From contig JAQUVW010000002.1 in NCBI GenBank assembly GCA_028693235.1, positions 62,001-126,000 on the forward strand: a DNA stretch of 64,000 bases. The letters are read 5' to 3'. A program made the translations under genes and the position numbers. This DNA comes from Candidatus Gastranaerophilales bacterium (GTDB lineage: Bacteria > Cyanobacteriota > Vampirovibrionia > Gastranaerophilales > Gastranaerophilaceae). Shown piece after piece: positions 44,899 through 54,080 of this stretch (position 1 is its first letter; each line of letters begins with the position of its first letter). A model generated the notes under the pieces. The model was not told where the DNA came from. It did no database searches and was given only the letters and a program-made list of their open reading frames with translations.

Positions 44899-45081
44899 TT
44901 TTGAATCTGTTTTGATTCCTCGTGTGTGTAAAAGTAAAGTGTAAGGTTAGTAAGTAGTGTGGAGTGTGTGTGGTTAAAAAATTTGTTTTAAAAAGCTTTT
45001 TGGCTTTTGTCTCTCTATTACTCCCTCTAATATGTTGTAGACTTAATCGATTTCTTTGGTTTAAATTTTTGTTTTCTCTAA

Positions 45082-45162
45082 TCTCTCGTGTGGTTAATTT
45101 CTCTCGTTCTCGGAACTCTCTCGTGGTGTGGGTTTGTGGCTCTCTCTTTTTTCATCTCTCGT
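45082..45162 (+). repeat. Four copies of TCTCTCGT
   Basis: Exact copies begin at 45082, 45100, 45117 and 45155 (steps 18, 17, 38). A near copy TCTCTCTT is at 45141 and TCTCTCGA at 44772. On the minus strand they read ACGAGAGA. Confidence 0.65.
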
Positions 45163-45398
45163 ACTTTAATAAAGTATTTTTATCTTTAAATATTGCTTTT
45201 TTATATTCATTTTATATACTTTTGTTTACAAAAGTTAACACATGCCCTCTTTCACGTTTAGTTTACTGCTTCTTGGGTAATTAATTAAGTTTCGTTTTTT
45301 CCTCTTAATTATTCTTTTTAATAAAAAGAAAAATAGTTGCTTTTTGGAAATTTTATAATAAAGTATTCTAAGATTTAGATTATTAGGGATAAAAAATA

Positions 45399-47219
45399 TT
45401 GGTTTTTCAAGAAGAAAAAACATCTCCTGAGAGAATAATTAAAGCCATGGGGCTTGTTTTCGGGGACATAGGAACAAGTCCTATCTATACATTTACTGTT
45501 ATTTTTTTAACTACAGCTATAAATTATAAAAACGTTATAGGAATTTTGTCACTGATAATTTGGACCCTTCTTCTTGTCGTAACAGCCCAATATACTTGGC
45601 TTGCGATGAGTTTAAGTAAAAAAGGAGAAGGTGGAGCCATCGTACTTAACGAAATAATGAAAAGACTTGTTAAACCTGCAAGAGGGGTGGCTTTCTTTTC
45701 ACTTTTGACATATATAGGAATCTCTCTTTTAATCGGTGACAGCGTTATAACCCCCGCAATTAGTATTCTTTCAGCAGTTGAGGGGTTAACTCTTATTGAC
45801 ACATTAAAAAGCGTTCCTCAATGGGGGCTTTTGTTAATAACGATACTCATCACTTTGGGGTTATTTTCTATACAAAAAAAAGGAACGGAGAAAATATCAC
45901 AAGTTTTCGGTCCAATTATGCTTATATGGTTTATTGCCTTAGGAACTACAGGTTTGTGGTCATTCAGTCAAATGCCGGGCATAATTCAAGCATTTAATCC
46001 ATTCTATGGTATAGACTTTGTTTTACATAATGGTTTCGCAGGATTTTTTGTTTTATCAGAAGTTATACTTTGTGCAACAGGAGCAGAAGCCTTATATGCT
46101 GACATGGGACACCTTGGAAGAAAACCTATAACCTACGCTTGGGGCTTTATTTGTATCGTTTTGATTATTAATTACCTTGGACAGGGAGCTTTTTTACTCG
46201 AACATCCTGAGGCGAAAAATATCTTGTTCTCAATGATATCTTATGAACACAAGATTTTTTATATTCCATTTTTAATAACCAGTATTTTTGCAACTATTAT
46301 TGCATCTCAAGCTATGATAAGCGGATTATTTTCTATAGTTTATCAAGGGATTAACACAAGAATTTTTCCATTATTTAAAATAAAATACACCTCTGATAAA
46401 ATCGGCTCACAAATCTATATCGGAACAGCAAATTGGTTTTTATTATTCTTCGTTATTTTGGTAATATTATTCTTTAAAAAATCGTCAAATTTGGCTGCTG
46501 CCTATGGTTTAGCGGTTACAGGAACAATTTCTATAACGGCAATTATGATGTGCGTTATATTTTTCTTAAGAAAAATGTATTTAAAATGCTCAATTTCTTT
46601 ATTTTTATTAAGTATAGATTTGTGTTTCTTGGGAGCAAGCTGTTTAAAAATTCCTCATGGAGCTTATTGGTCAATCATCATTGCCATAATTCCATTAAGC
46701 CTAATTTTGCTATATACAAAAGGAAACCAAAAATTATATAAAGCTATGGTGCTAATGAAAAAAGATGTTTTCCTTAATAAATACAACAAAATATATCCCA
46801 ATATTTCAAAGATAAAAGGAACCGCTTTATTCTTTTCTCGTGGGGTAGAACGTATCTCACCTTATATTATACAAACTATGTTTACAAATAACATCGTTTT
46901 CACAGAAAACATTTTTGTTCAAGTTTCAAAAACAGGAGAAGCTTACGGGGTAAGCCATGAAATGACAGAGGTGGCTGAAGGATTATTGGTTTTAAAATTT
47001 AATGTCGGGTATATGACGGTATTTAATCTTGAAGAAAACTTAAAAAAATTAAAAATAAAAGAAAAAGCAATTTTTTATGGTGCAGAAGAAATTGAAACCG
47101 AAAATCCTATCTGGCACATTTTTGCAATTATTAAAAAAATAACCCCCTCATTTATAAGCTTTTATAACCTGCCCACACACAAAGTTCACGGCGTTATTAC
47201 AAAAATAAAAATTAAATAA
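45399..47219 (+). CDS. kup: KUP-family potassium uptake permease
   Basis: 606 aa beginning at TTG 45399, with AGGGAT about 8 bases upstream. The family signature AMGLVFGDIGTSPIYTFTV follows at the usual distance, then KGEGGAIVLNEIMKRL, GDSVITPAISILSAVEGL, GAEALYADMGHLGRKPI and LEHPEAKN. About 12 membrane helices and a C-terminal cytosolic domain (about 440-606). Proton-coupled K+ uptake. The long leader lies in the unusual gene-free region. Confidence 0.95.
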   Translation: MVFQEEKTSPERIIKAMGLVFGDIGTSPIYTFTVIFLTTAINYKNVIGILSLIIWTLLLVVTAQYTWLAMSLSKKGEGGAIVLNEIMKRLVKPARGVAFFSLLTYIGISLLIGDSVITPAISILSAVEGLTLIDTLKSVPQWGLLLITILITLGLFSIQKKGTEKISQVFGPIMLIWFIALGTTGLWSFSQMPGIIQAFNPFYGIDFVLHNGFAGFFVLSEVILCATGAEALYADMGHLGRKPITYAWGFICIVLIINYLGQGAFLLEHPEAKNILFSMISYEHKIFYIPFLITSIFATIIASQAMISGLFSIVYQGINTRIFPLFKIKYTSDKIGSQIYIGTANWFLLFFVILVILFFKKSSNLAAAYGLAVTGTISITAIMMCVIFFLRKMYLKCSISLFLLSIDLCFLGASCLKIPHGAYWSIIIAIIPLSLILLYTKGNQKLYKAMVLMKKDVFLNKYNKIYPNISKIKGTALFFSRGVERISPYIIQTMFTNNIVFTENIFVQVSKTGEAYGVSHEMTEVAEGLLVLKFNVGYMTVFNLEENLKKLKIKEKAIFYGAEEIETENPIWHIFAIIKKITPSFISFYNLPTHKVHGVITKIKIK

Positions 47220-47292
47220 TTTAGTTAAAAAGTATCTTTCTAAAATATGAAAAATATGCTAGACTATGCGTGACATAACAAAGGAGAATACT

Positions 47293-48504
47293 ATGTGGGA
47301 AAAAGACATAGACATCAATGAAGTCAGAGAAATTCGTGTAAAAGACAATGTTTATTTTGGAGTTGGTGCTATTCACAAAATCAATGACATCATAAAAGAT
47401 TTAAAGAAAAAAAATATTAATAAAGTAATTGTTGTATCAGGAAGAAATGCATACAAAGCAACCGGGGCATGGGACATTGTAGAAAAAGCCTTAAAAGAAA
47501 ACCAAGTAGGATATGTAAATTTTGACAAAGTATCTCCCAATCCGACAACCCATCAAGTTGATGAAGCAGCAAAAATAGCAAATGATTTTGGTGCTCAAGC
47601 CGTTATTTCTATAGGTGGAGGCTCCCCAACAGATACAGGTAAAAGTACAGCTATACTTATGAAATATAAAGATAAAACCGCTGAAGAATTATATACCTTC
47701 AAGTTTACACCTGAAACTGCAGCACCTATTGTAGCTATAAACTTAACTCACGGAACAGGCAGCGAAGCCAACAGATTTGCTGTTGTAACAATACCTGAAC
47801 TCAATTACAAACCAGCTATCGCATACGACTGTATCTACCCGAGTTATGCAATTGATGACCCTGCTTTAATGACAAAATTGTCACCAAACCAAACCATTTA
47901 TGTTTCAGTAGACGCCGTAAACCATGTTGTTGAAGCCGCTACATCTAAAGTCGCATCGCCTTTTGCTATCACTCTTGCAAAAGACACTATAAGATTAGTT
48001 GCTGAATTTTTGCCGAAAGCAATGAAAAATCCTGATGATTTAGAAGCAAGATATTTCTTATGCTACGCAGCTCTTTTAGGAGGCATAAGCTTTGATAACG
48101 GGCTTTTACATTATACTCACGCTCTTGAGCACCCTCTAAGTGCCGTCAAGCCTGAACTTTCTCACGGGCTCGGTTTAGCAATTCTACTTCCTGCTGTTGT
48201 TAAACACATTTACAAAGAAAAACATCACACCTTGGCTGACATCTTAGCTCCAATTGTACCTGATATAAAGGACAACCCGAACGCAGGCGAAGATTGTGCA
48301 AAAAAACTTGAAAAATGGTTAATTGGTTTGGGAATTACAAACAAACTAAAAGAAGAAGGCTTCGAAGAAAAAGATATTGACAAATTAACAAATCTTGCCT
48401 TCACAACCCCTTCTCTTGATGGGCTTTTATCCATAGCTCCAAACGAAGCAACTAAAGAAAGAGTAAGCTCTATTTATGAAGACTCTATGAGCTTTTACAA
48501 ATAA
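47293..48504 (+). CDS. Iron-containing alcohol dehydrogenase
   Basis: ATG 47293 has AAGGAG 6 bases upstream. The nucleotide-binding segment is VISIGGGSPTDTGKSTAIL; metal ligands are the Asp/His of VDAVNHVVEA and His residues of LLHYTHALEHPLS and LSHGLGLAILLP. 403 aa. It reduces aldehydes with NAD(P)H; with the ThDP decarboxylase at 27490 it could complete ethanol formation. Ends with a strong terminator. Just upstream of the hydrogenase operon, another electron-disposal route. Confidence 0.94.
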   Translation: MWEKDIDINEVREIRVKDNVYFGVGAIHKINDIIKDLKKKNINKVIVVSGRNAYKATGAWDIVEKALKENQVGYVNFDKVSPNPTTHQVDEAAKIANDFGAQAVISIGGGSPTDTGKSTAILMKYKDKTAEELYTFKFTPETAAPIVAINLTHGTGSEANRFAVVTIPELNYKPAIAYDCIYPSYAIDDPALMTKLSPNQTIYVSVDAVNHVVEAATSKVASPFAITLAKDTIRLVAEFLPKAMKNPDDLEARYFLCYAALLGGISFDNGLLHYTHALEHPLSAVKPELSHGLGLAILLPAVVKHIYKEKHHTLADILAPIVPDIKDNPNAGEDCAKKLEKWLIGLGITNKLKEEGFEEKDIDKLTNLAFTTPSLDGLLSIAPNEATKERVSSIYEDSMSFYK

Positions 48505-48516
48505 ACAAAATGCAAG

Positions 48517-48547
48517 AAACATATGTCATTGAAAGACATATGTTTTT
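48517..48547 (+). terminator. Terminator of the alcohol dehydrogenase gene
   Basis: AAACATATGTC/GACATATGTTT 11-bp stem followed by T residues. Confidence 0.88.
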
Positions 48548-48578
48548 TGCTAAAATCAAAAAAAGTTGTACAATAACC

Positions 48579-48594
48579 AGTGACAATATTCACT
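48579..48594. promoter_or_regulatory. Crp-type palindrome upstream of the hydrogenase operon
   Basis: AGTGA-CAATAT-TCACT is a perfect 5-6-5 inverted repeat with the same geometry as Crp sites (TGTGA-N6-TCACA). Confidence 0.5.
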
Positions 48595-48700
48595 AATCAA
48601 TCAGAACTATCGTATTAAAATTTAAAAGGATTTTTTATTTTATTTAATATAAAGTCTTATCAAAATTGATTTTTTATATTGTTTAAACTAAAATAAAAAT

Positions 48701-48716
48701 AGTGAAATAAATCACG
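48701..48716. promoter_or_regulatory. Second Crp-type site, close to the hydrogenase operon start
   Basis: AGTGA-AATAAA-TCACG, one half-site base off perfect, 23 bases before the first ATG; almost identical to the box at 16930. Such a position would suit repression or overlap with the promoter. Confidence 0.45.
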
Positions 48717-48738
48717 AAAACACAACAAAGGAATATTA

Positions 48739-48981
48739 ATGAACACACCGAAAACAACAATAACTGTCTGCATGGGAAGCTCTTGTTTTGCAAGAGGAAA
48801 TATGGATAACCTTGAATTTATAGAAAAATATATAAGAGAACACAACCTCAATGCAAAAATAGAACTCTCAGGCTCAAGATGCGAAGAAAAATGTGCCGAT
48901 GGACCAAATATATTAATAAACGGCGTACGGCATAATCACGTAAATATTAAAAAACTGAAAGAACTGCTAAAGAATGAATAA
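48739..48981 (+). CDS. Thioredoxin-like [2Fe-2S] ferredoxin
   Basis: 80 aa. Cys ligands in VCMGSSCFARG and SRCEEKCADGPN match the NuoE/HydC-type thioredoxin-like [2Fe-2S] fold. AAAGGA is 7 bases upstream. Overlaps the sensory hydrogenase gene by 8 bases. It probably passes electrons to the next protein. Confidence 0.88.
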   Translation: MNTPKTTITVCMGSSCFARGNMDNLEFIEKYIREHNLNAKIELSGSRCEEKCADGPNILINGVRHNHVNIKKLKELLKNE

Positions 48982-50692
48982 ATTATATCCTGTCTATACT
49001 CTTAAAAATGAATGCCACGACTGCTATAAATGCGTTCGTGAATGCCATGCAAAAGCAATTAAAATCGAGAATGGTCACGCATCAGTTTTAAGCGAAAAAT
49101 GTATAGCCTGCGGAAGTTGCGTTAAGGCATGTCCGGCTAATGCTAAAAGAGTAAGATATGATATTGAAAAAGTTAAAACTTTATTCAGAGCAAAAAAAGA
49201 TGTATATGTTTCTCTAGCCCCTACTTGGGCAGGAGCTTTTGACTTTTCTTCCAATAAAATGATTGGGTTATTAAAAAAACTCGGATTTAAAGATGTAAGC
49301 GAAACGGCACTCGGTGCTCAAGAAGTTTCTATTGAAACAGCAAAACTTTTAAAAGAAGGTAAAAATGGATTATATATTTCAAGTGCATGTCCTGCCATCG
49401 TTGATTATATAAGATTATATAATCCAAAATTCACACCAAACATCACCCCTGTTGCATCACCAGCTTTGACACATGCAAAAATTTTAAAAGAAACTTTTGG
49501 ACATCAAATCTCAATCGTGTTTATAGGACCTTGTATTGCTAAGAAAAACGAAGCAGATAGGCATCCTGAGTTAATAGATGTAGCTTTAACCTTTGAAGAA
49601 TTAAATTTTTGGCTTAATGAAGAATTTATTAAACCCTCTGACATTCCCAATGATGAAAAAAACAAATTTGTTCCCGAATCTTCTTTTGAAGGAGCTCTTT
49701 ATCCTATTGAAGGAGGAATGAACGAAACAATAAAACAAGTCGGCATAGAAGAAGACGTTCAACTTTTAAACATAAGCTCTTTGACTACTTTTGAAAAAGC
49801 GTTAAAAGGATTAAATCCTGACAAAATTGATGATAAAAAAGTATTTATTGAGGCGCTTTCTTGTGATGGTGGTTGCGTAAACGGACCTTGCGTCGCAACA
49901 AACAAACCAAGCATTTCTATTACGTCAGACATTCTTTCTAATGCAAAAGAAAGAGAAAAGGTGCCAACTGAACCAAAAGTGGTCGTAAAAGAAAATTATC
50001 AAGCTAACCCTGTTGAAAGCATTGAATATCCGATAGAACAAATTCTTTCTGCTATGAAAAAAATCGGTAAACACAATGAAGCAGACGAACTCAACTGTGG
50101 AGGCTGCGGATATCCTACTTGTAGGGATTTAGCAAAAGCTTTAATATCAGGAGAAGCTGAACCCTCTATGTGCGTTTCTTACATGAGAAAAATTGCAATG
50201 AGAAAAGCCGCTGCGATGCTTAGATGTATGCCATCAGGCATCGTCATGGTTGACCAAGATTTAAACGTTGTAGAGGCTAACGACTCTTTCTTAAAAATGT
50301 TTTGCGGCGATATGTATGAAATATTTGCAAACAGACAAGATGGGCTCGTAGGAGCTTCTATTGACCGCATAATTGATTTTTCAGACATTTTCAAAACAGC
50401 CTTAAAATCAGGTAAAGATATTCACAAAGAACGCTATCCTGTTAAAAATAAATTGTATGATATAACAGCTTTTACCATTGAAAAAAATGCCATTGTAGGA
50501 GCTATTATTACAGACGTTACTCAAACTGAAATGGGTAGAGAAAAAATCGCACTGAAAGCACAAGAAGTTATCAGCAAAAATATATCTATCGTCCAAGATA
50601 TAGCTTGCCTGTTGGGTGAACATATGGTGGAAACAGAACTTTTGTTGAATTCTATAGCATCTGACTTTGATACTAAAGAGGAAGAAGAATAA
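48974..50692 (+). CDS. PAS-containing sensory [FeFe]-hydrogenase (HydS/group C-like)
   Basis: 572 aa. Two [4Fe-4S] motifs (C14/17/20/24 and C43/46/49/53), then an H-cluster domain with L1 SSACP (136-140; proton-relay Cys of TSCCP replaced by Ala), L2 GPCIAKKNE (C187) and L3 LSCDGGC (C297, C301). A further Fe-S motif CGGCGYPTC...C (about 375-402) and a PAS-like domain (about 415-515) follow. Ala at this position is known in sensory HydS of Thermotoga, so a sensor rather than a producer is likely. Its stop and the next start overlap (TAATG). Confidence 0.9.
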   Translation: MNKLYPVYTLKNECHDCYKCVRECHAKAIKIENGHASVLSEKCIACGSCVKACPANAKRVRYDIEKVKTLFRAKKDVYVSLAPTWAGAFDFSSNKMIGLLKKLGFKDVSETALGAQEVSIETAKLLKEGKNGLYISSACPAIVDYIRLYNPKFTPNITPVASPALTHAKILKETFGHQISIVFIGPCIAKKNEADRHPELIDVALTFEELNFWLNEEFIKPSDIPNDEKNKFVPESSFEGALYPIEGGMNETIKQVGIEEDVQLLNISSLTTFEKALKGLNPDKIDDKKVFIEALSCDGGCVNGPCVATNKPSISITSDILSNAKEREKVPTEPKVVVKENYQANPVESIEYPIEQILSAMKKIGKHNEADELNCGGCGYPTCRDLAKALISGEAEPSMCVSYMRKIAMRKAAAMLRCMPSGIVMVDQDLNVVEANDSFLKMFCGDMYEIFANRQDGLVGASIDRIIDFSDIFKTALKSGKDIHKERYPVKNKLYDITAFTIEKNAIVGAIITDVTQTEMGREKIALKAQEVISKNISIVQDIACLLGEHMVETELLLNSIASDFDTKEEEE

Positions 50693-51855
50693 TGTTTATA
50701 GACATCGATTGTACCCAACAAAAAAAGTACAATCAAAATACTTATGGAGATTATTTTTTATCAAAACGATACCCCGATGAAGGTAGGCTTATCGCTGTTT
50801 TATCCGATGGATTGGGTAGCGGTGTCAAGGCAAATATTTTGGCTTGTATGACCTCAACAATGCTTTTAAAATTCGTAGAAGCAGGCTCTAATATAAAAAA
50901 AGCTTGCGAAATAATTATGAACTCACTGCCTGTTTGCAGAGTCAGAAAAATAAGTTATTCAACATTTTCTGCTATAGACTGCAATGACGACGGCGAAGCC
51001 AAAATTGTCGAAGAAGGAAATCCTGAATTTATCTGGATAAGAAACAACGAGGTAATGACACCAGAGTGCAAAATAATCACCTCCAAAACCTTTTCTAACA
51101 GACACATGCACATATACAAAATAAAACTTGAAAAAGGCGACCGTCTTATTTTTTGTTCTGATGGCGTAACTCAATCAGGACTAGGTGGTCCAAGACTAAA
51201 ATTAGGTCTGAGAAGAGAGGGACTTATAAATATTTTACTTGAAAAAATAAAAGAAGACCCTTTGATTTCCAGCAGACACCTTTCAAGCTATATTGTCCAA
51301 CAAGCTGAAAAAATTGAAATAGACAGAAAAGCAAAAGACGATATTTCAGCTTGTGTAATATATTGCCGAGAACCCAGAGAATCTCTCGTTTTCACAGGTC
51401 CTCCTTATCATCAGGAAAAAGATCGTGAATATGCTAAAATTTTTGAAAAATTCCAAGGAAGAAAAGCTATTTGCGGAGGCACCACTGCAAACTTGATTTC
51501 AAGAGAATTGAATATCCCAGTCAGTAGCGATTTGTCAAAAAGTGCAGGGAATCTTCCGGCATGTTCTCACATGGAAGGCGTAAACCTTGTTACAGAAGGC
51601 ATTTTGACACTAACAAAAACTGTTGAATATCTTGAATCAATGACCAACCACATACCAGAAGATGCAGCAGGAGAACTTGTTAAATTCTTGATTGACAGCG
51701 ACTGCATTACCTTTATGGTAGGTGCAAAACTTAACCAAGCACACTATGACCCCACTTTACCTATTGAAATTGAAATAAGAAAAAATATTATCAAAAAAAT
51801 GGGTAAAATATTAGAAGAAAAGTTTATTAAAAAAATCGAAATACAATACATGTAA
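50692..51855 (+). CDS. PP2C/SpoIIE-family protein phosphatase
   Basis: 387 aa. Metal-binding motifs IAVLSDGLGSGVKA and DRLIFCSDGVTQSGLG, and KDDISACVIYC near the end of the domain (about residue 225), match SpoIIE-type serine/threonine phosphatases. The last ~160 residues are unassigned, with a glycine-rich segment KAICGGTTANLISREL. Translationally coupled to the sensory hydrogenase, it is likely the signalling output, a combination known for group C hydrogenases. Confidence 0.88.
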   Translation: MFIDIDCTQQKKYNQNTYGDYFLSKRYPDEGRLIAVLSDGLGSGVKANILACMTSTMLLKFVEAGSNIKKACEIIMNSLPVCRVRKISYSTFSAIDCNDDGEAKIVEEGNPEFIWIRNNEVMTPECKIITSKTFSNRHMHIYKIKLEKGDRLIFCSDGVTQSGLGGPRLKLGLRREGLINILLEKIKEDPLISSRHLSSYIVQQAEKIEIDRKAKDDISACVIYCREPRESLVFTGPPYHQEKDREYAKIFEKFQGRKAICGGTTANLISRELNIPVSSDLSKSAGNLPACSHMEGVNLVTEGILTLTKTVEYLESMTNHIPEDAAGELVKFLIDSDCITFMVGAKLNQAHYDPTLPIEIEIRKNIIKKMGKILEEKFIKKIEIQYM

Positions 51856-51864
51856 GGAGAAATT

Positions 51865-52131
51865 ATGAACAAAATCGAAGTGAAAGTATGCCTAGGAACA
51901 ACCTGTTTCGTAATGGGTGCAGCAAATTTACAAGAATTGATTGAAACAGTTCCTCAAAAATATGGGGACAAGGTTGATGTATCAGGTCATCCATGTCTTG
52001 GATTGTGCTCTATAAACTGGGAATACTCAAAAGCTCCTTACGTTAAAGTTGATGATGAAATAATATCAGAAGCTACTGTCGAAAAAGTCTTAAATGTAAT
52101 AGAAAGAAAGTTGAAAGATGAACACCAATAG
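51865..52131 (+). CDS. Second thioredoxin-like [2Fe-2S] ferredoxin
   Basis: 88 aa with VCLGTTCFVMGAANLQEL and HPCLGLCSINWEYSKAPYVKVDD, the four-Cys NuoE-like pattern. TAAGGAG lies upstream. Overlaps the hydrogenase gene by 14 bases. Likely electron partner of the following hydrogenase. Confidence 0.9.
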   Translation: MNKIEVKVCLGTTCFVMGAANLQELIETVPQKYGDKVDVSGHPCLGLCSINWEYSKAPYVKVDDEIISEATVEKVLNVIERKLKDEHQ

Positions 52132-53578
52132 CGAAACTCAAGCCGCTCATTTAAAAAAAGAAATATTAATAAGAATAGTTAAAGCCTTTAATTCTAATGA
52201 TTTTGAAAAAAACACTCGTCTAATCCCGTTTGACATGAGACCAAAAGGAAGTGAAGTCCCTTTCAGATGCTGTATTTATAAAGAACGTGCCATTTTGAAA
52301 GACAGAACAATTGCAGGACTTGGCTTTGCTATTGAAGATGATGACGAAAGAAAGTCTTTAACAGAATATGCAAATGAAGCTTTACAAAGAGATGCCATAG
52401 ATGAAAAACCATTAACCGTACTTGATGCAGCTTGCAAAGGTTGTGTCCCCAGCAGAGTATTTGTTACAGACCTATGCCAAGGCTGTGTAGCAAGACCTTG
52501 CACAACAACTTGTAAATTCGGAGCAATAAGCATTAAAGATAACCGCTCTGTCATCGATGGCTCAAAATGTAAAAGTTGTAAAATGTGCATATCTGCATGT
52601 CCATATAACGCCATCGTTCAAATAAAAGTACCTTGCGAGGACTCTTGTCCTGTCGGAGCTATAACAAAAAACGAACACGGTCTTGCTGAAATAGATTTTG
52701 AAAAATGTATAAGTTGCGGAAAATGCGTTTCAGCATGCCCGTTTGGAGCTGTACATGAAAAAAGTCAAATTATAGATATAATGAAAAACCTCAAATCTGA
52801 GAAAAAAGTCATCGCAATGATTGCACCATCTATTGCTGGTCAATTCCCCGGAACAATGGGGCAATTAAAATCTGCTATGATAAAAGCCGGATTCAGTGAT
52901 GTTTACGAAGTAGCTCAAGGGGCTGATATTACTACACAAAACGAAGCTAACGAATTTGCAGAAAAGCTTGAAGAAAATGCTGAATTTATGACAACTTCTT
53001 GCTGTGCCGGTTATAACGAGCTTGTAAAAAAACATATTCCGGAAATCCTCCCCTTTAAATCAGGAACAGGAACGCCTCTTTATTACACAGCAGAAATCGT
53101 TAAACAGGATTATCCTGACGCATTGACTGTTTTTGTAAGCCCTTGTGTCGCAAAAAGAAAAGAAGGCATGTATAACGAAAAGGTTGATTTCGTTATGAAT
53201 TATGAAGAACTCGGAGCTTTATTAATTGGCTCTAAAATCGAAATAACAGCTTGCGATGAATCAACTTTTGTTACAGAAAGCTCAAAACAAGCAAGGAATT
53301 TCGGTGTAACAGGTGGCGTTGCAGCGGCAGTCACAGCAGCAAGCAACTCACCGGAGAAAATTAAACAGTGTCTAATAAACGGGCTCAACAAGCAAACAAT
53401 TCGTGACCTAAAGAAAATGGCAAAAACAGGCAAATGTGATTGCGGAAATCTTGTAGAAGTTATGTGTTGTGAAGGTGGTTGTATGGGCGGAAACGCAACA
53501 ATTAATTCAAAAAAAACCGCTTTTAAAAAATTGGCAGAATATACAAATTTAGGAAAAGATATTCAGCCAAACAAATAA
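52118..53578 (+). CDS. [FeFe]-hydrogenase, group B-like
   Basis: 486 aa. A Cys-rich N-terminus (C106, C109, C120, C123, C128, C132) plus ferredoxin motifs around 151-161 and 197-207, then the H-cluster domain: L1 TTSCCAGY (292-299, both cysteines kept), L2 SPCVAKRKE (C343) and L3 MCCEGGC (C451, C455). The intact proton-relay Cys suggests catalysis, unlike the two sensors in this window. TSCCAGY instead of TSCCPxW is typical of group B. It evolves or takes up H2 with ferredoxin. Maturases HydE/F/G are not in the window. Strong terminator follows. Confidence 0.92.
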   Translation: MNTNSETQAAHLKKEILIRIVKAFNSNDFEKNTRLIPFDMRPKGSEVPFRCCIYKERAILKDRTIAGLGFAIEDDDERKSLTEYANEALQRDAIDEKPLTVLDAACKGCVPSRVFVTDLCQGCVARPCTTTCKFGAISIKDNRSVIDGSKCKSCKMCISACPYNAIVQIKVPCEDSCPVGAITKNEHGLAEIDFEKCISCGKCVSACPFGAVHEKSQIIDIMKNLKSEKKVIAMIAPSIAGQFPGTMGQLKSAMIKAGFSDVYEVAQGADITTQNEANEFAEKLEENAEFMTTSCCAGYNELVKKHIPEILPFKSGTGTPLYYTAEIVKQDYPDALTVFVSPCVAKRKEGMYNEKVDFVMNYEELGALLIGSKIEITACDESTFVTESSKQARNFGVTGGVAAAVTAASNSPEKIKQCLINGLNKQTIRDLKKMAKTGKCDCGNLVEVMCCEGGCMGGNATINSKKTAFKKLAEYTNLGKDIQPNK

Positions 53579-53594
53579 TAAAAACAAACAAAAG

Positions 53595-53620
53595 CCCTAC
53601 TTTACCCGTAGGGTTTTTAT
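53595..53620 (+). terminator. Terminator of the hydrogenase operon
   Basis: CCCTAC-TTTACCC-GTAGGG followed by five T. Confidence 0.88.
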
Positions 53621-53704
53621 TTTTATGATTTAAGTATATAAAAATTTTTCCGATAATAAAAAAGAAACTATATATGTGGCAAGGAGCTACTTAAAATACT
53701 TACA

Positions 53705-54028
53705 ATGTACGAATATGAATCAACAATTGATGATATAGAATTAAAAAAAGTGGGTCTGGAACTTATGTTTTTGACACCTGAAAAATGCAATCACGAAAAA
53801 GGGATTACAGCAGTTGAACTTGCCAAATTATTAGATATTCCTTCTGATGTTGTGAAAAAAAAATTAAAAATTTTATTAGATAAAAACATTGTAAGAGTAA
53901 GGGGAATAAATCCAAAAATTTGGAAATTTGATGAATATAATTTTCAAAGAATGGATGAAGATGATGAGGTTTTTAAGTTGCTTTGTTGTTTTGATGACGT
54001 GGATTTTGACAGATATTTTACTTATTAA
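53705..54028 (+). CDS. Small winged-helix-like protein (107 aa)
   Basis: The middle part, GITAVELAKLLDIPSDVVKKKLKILLDKNIVRVRG, has a helix-turn-helix plus wing layout, as in MarR/ArsR-type small regulators. The ends are acidic. No ligand motif. AAGGAG lies too far (18 bases) from the ATG for a normal site. Possibly a transcription factor; target unknown. Confidence 0.6.
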   Translation: MYEYESTIDDIELKKVGLELMFLTPEKCNHEKGITAVELAKLLDIPSDVVKKKLKILLDKNIVRVRGINPKIWKFDEYNFQRMDEDDEVFKLLCCFDDVDFDRYFTY

Positions 54029-54080
54029 AATAGGTTAACTGTATAGTGAAATTTTATTAAAAATGTGTCATAATCAAATT

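Larger units (their letters stand above)
44569..45398. other. Gene-free kilobase before kup
   Basis: No convincing ORF on either strand. The first part (to about 44870) has many possible stems, for example CAACTGCAAA (44648-44657) with TTTGCAGTTG (from about 44709), and CGCC/GGCG near 44851-44866. The second part (about 44900-45170) is strand-asymmetric, rich in T, G and TCTCTCG on the plus strand, with GTGTGTG runs near 44924-44970. It does not match tmRNA, RNase P or SRP RNA motifs that I know. Confidence 0.5.
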
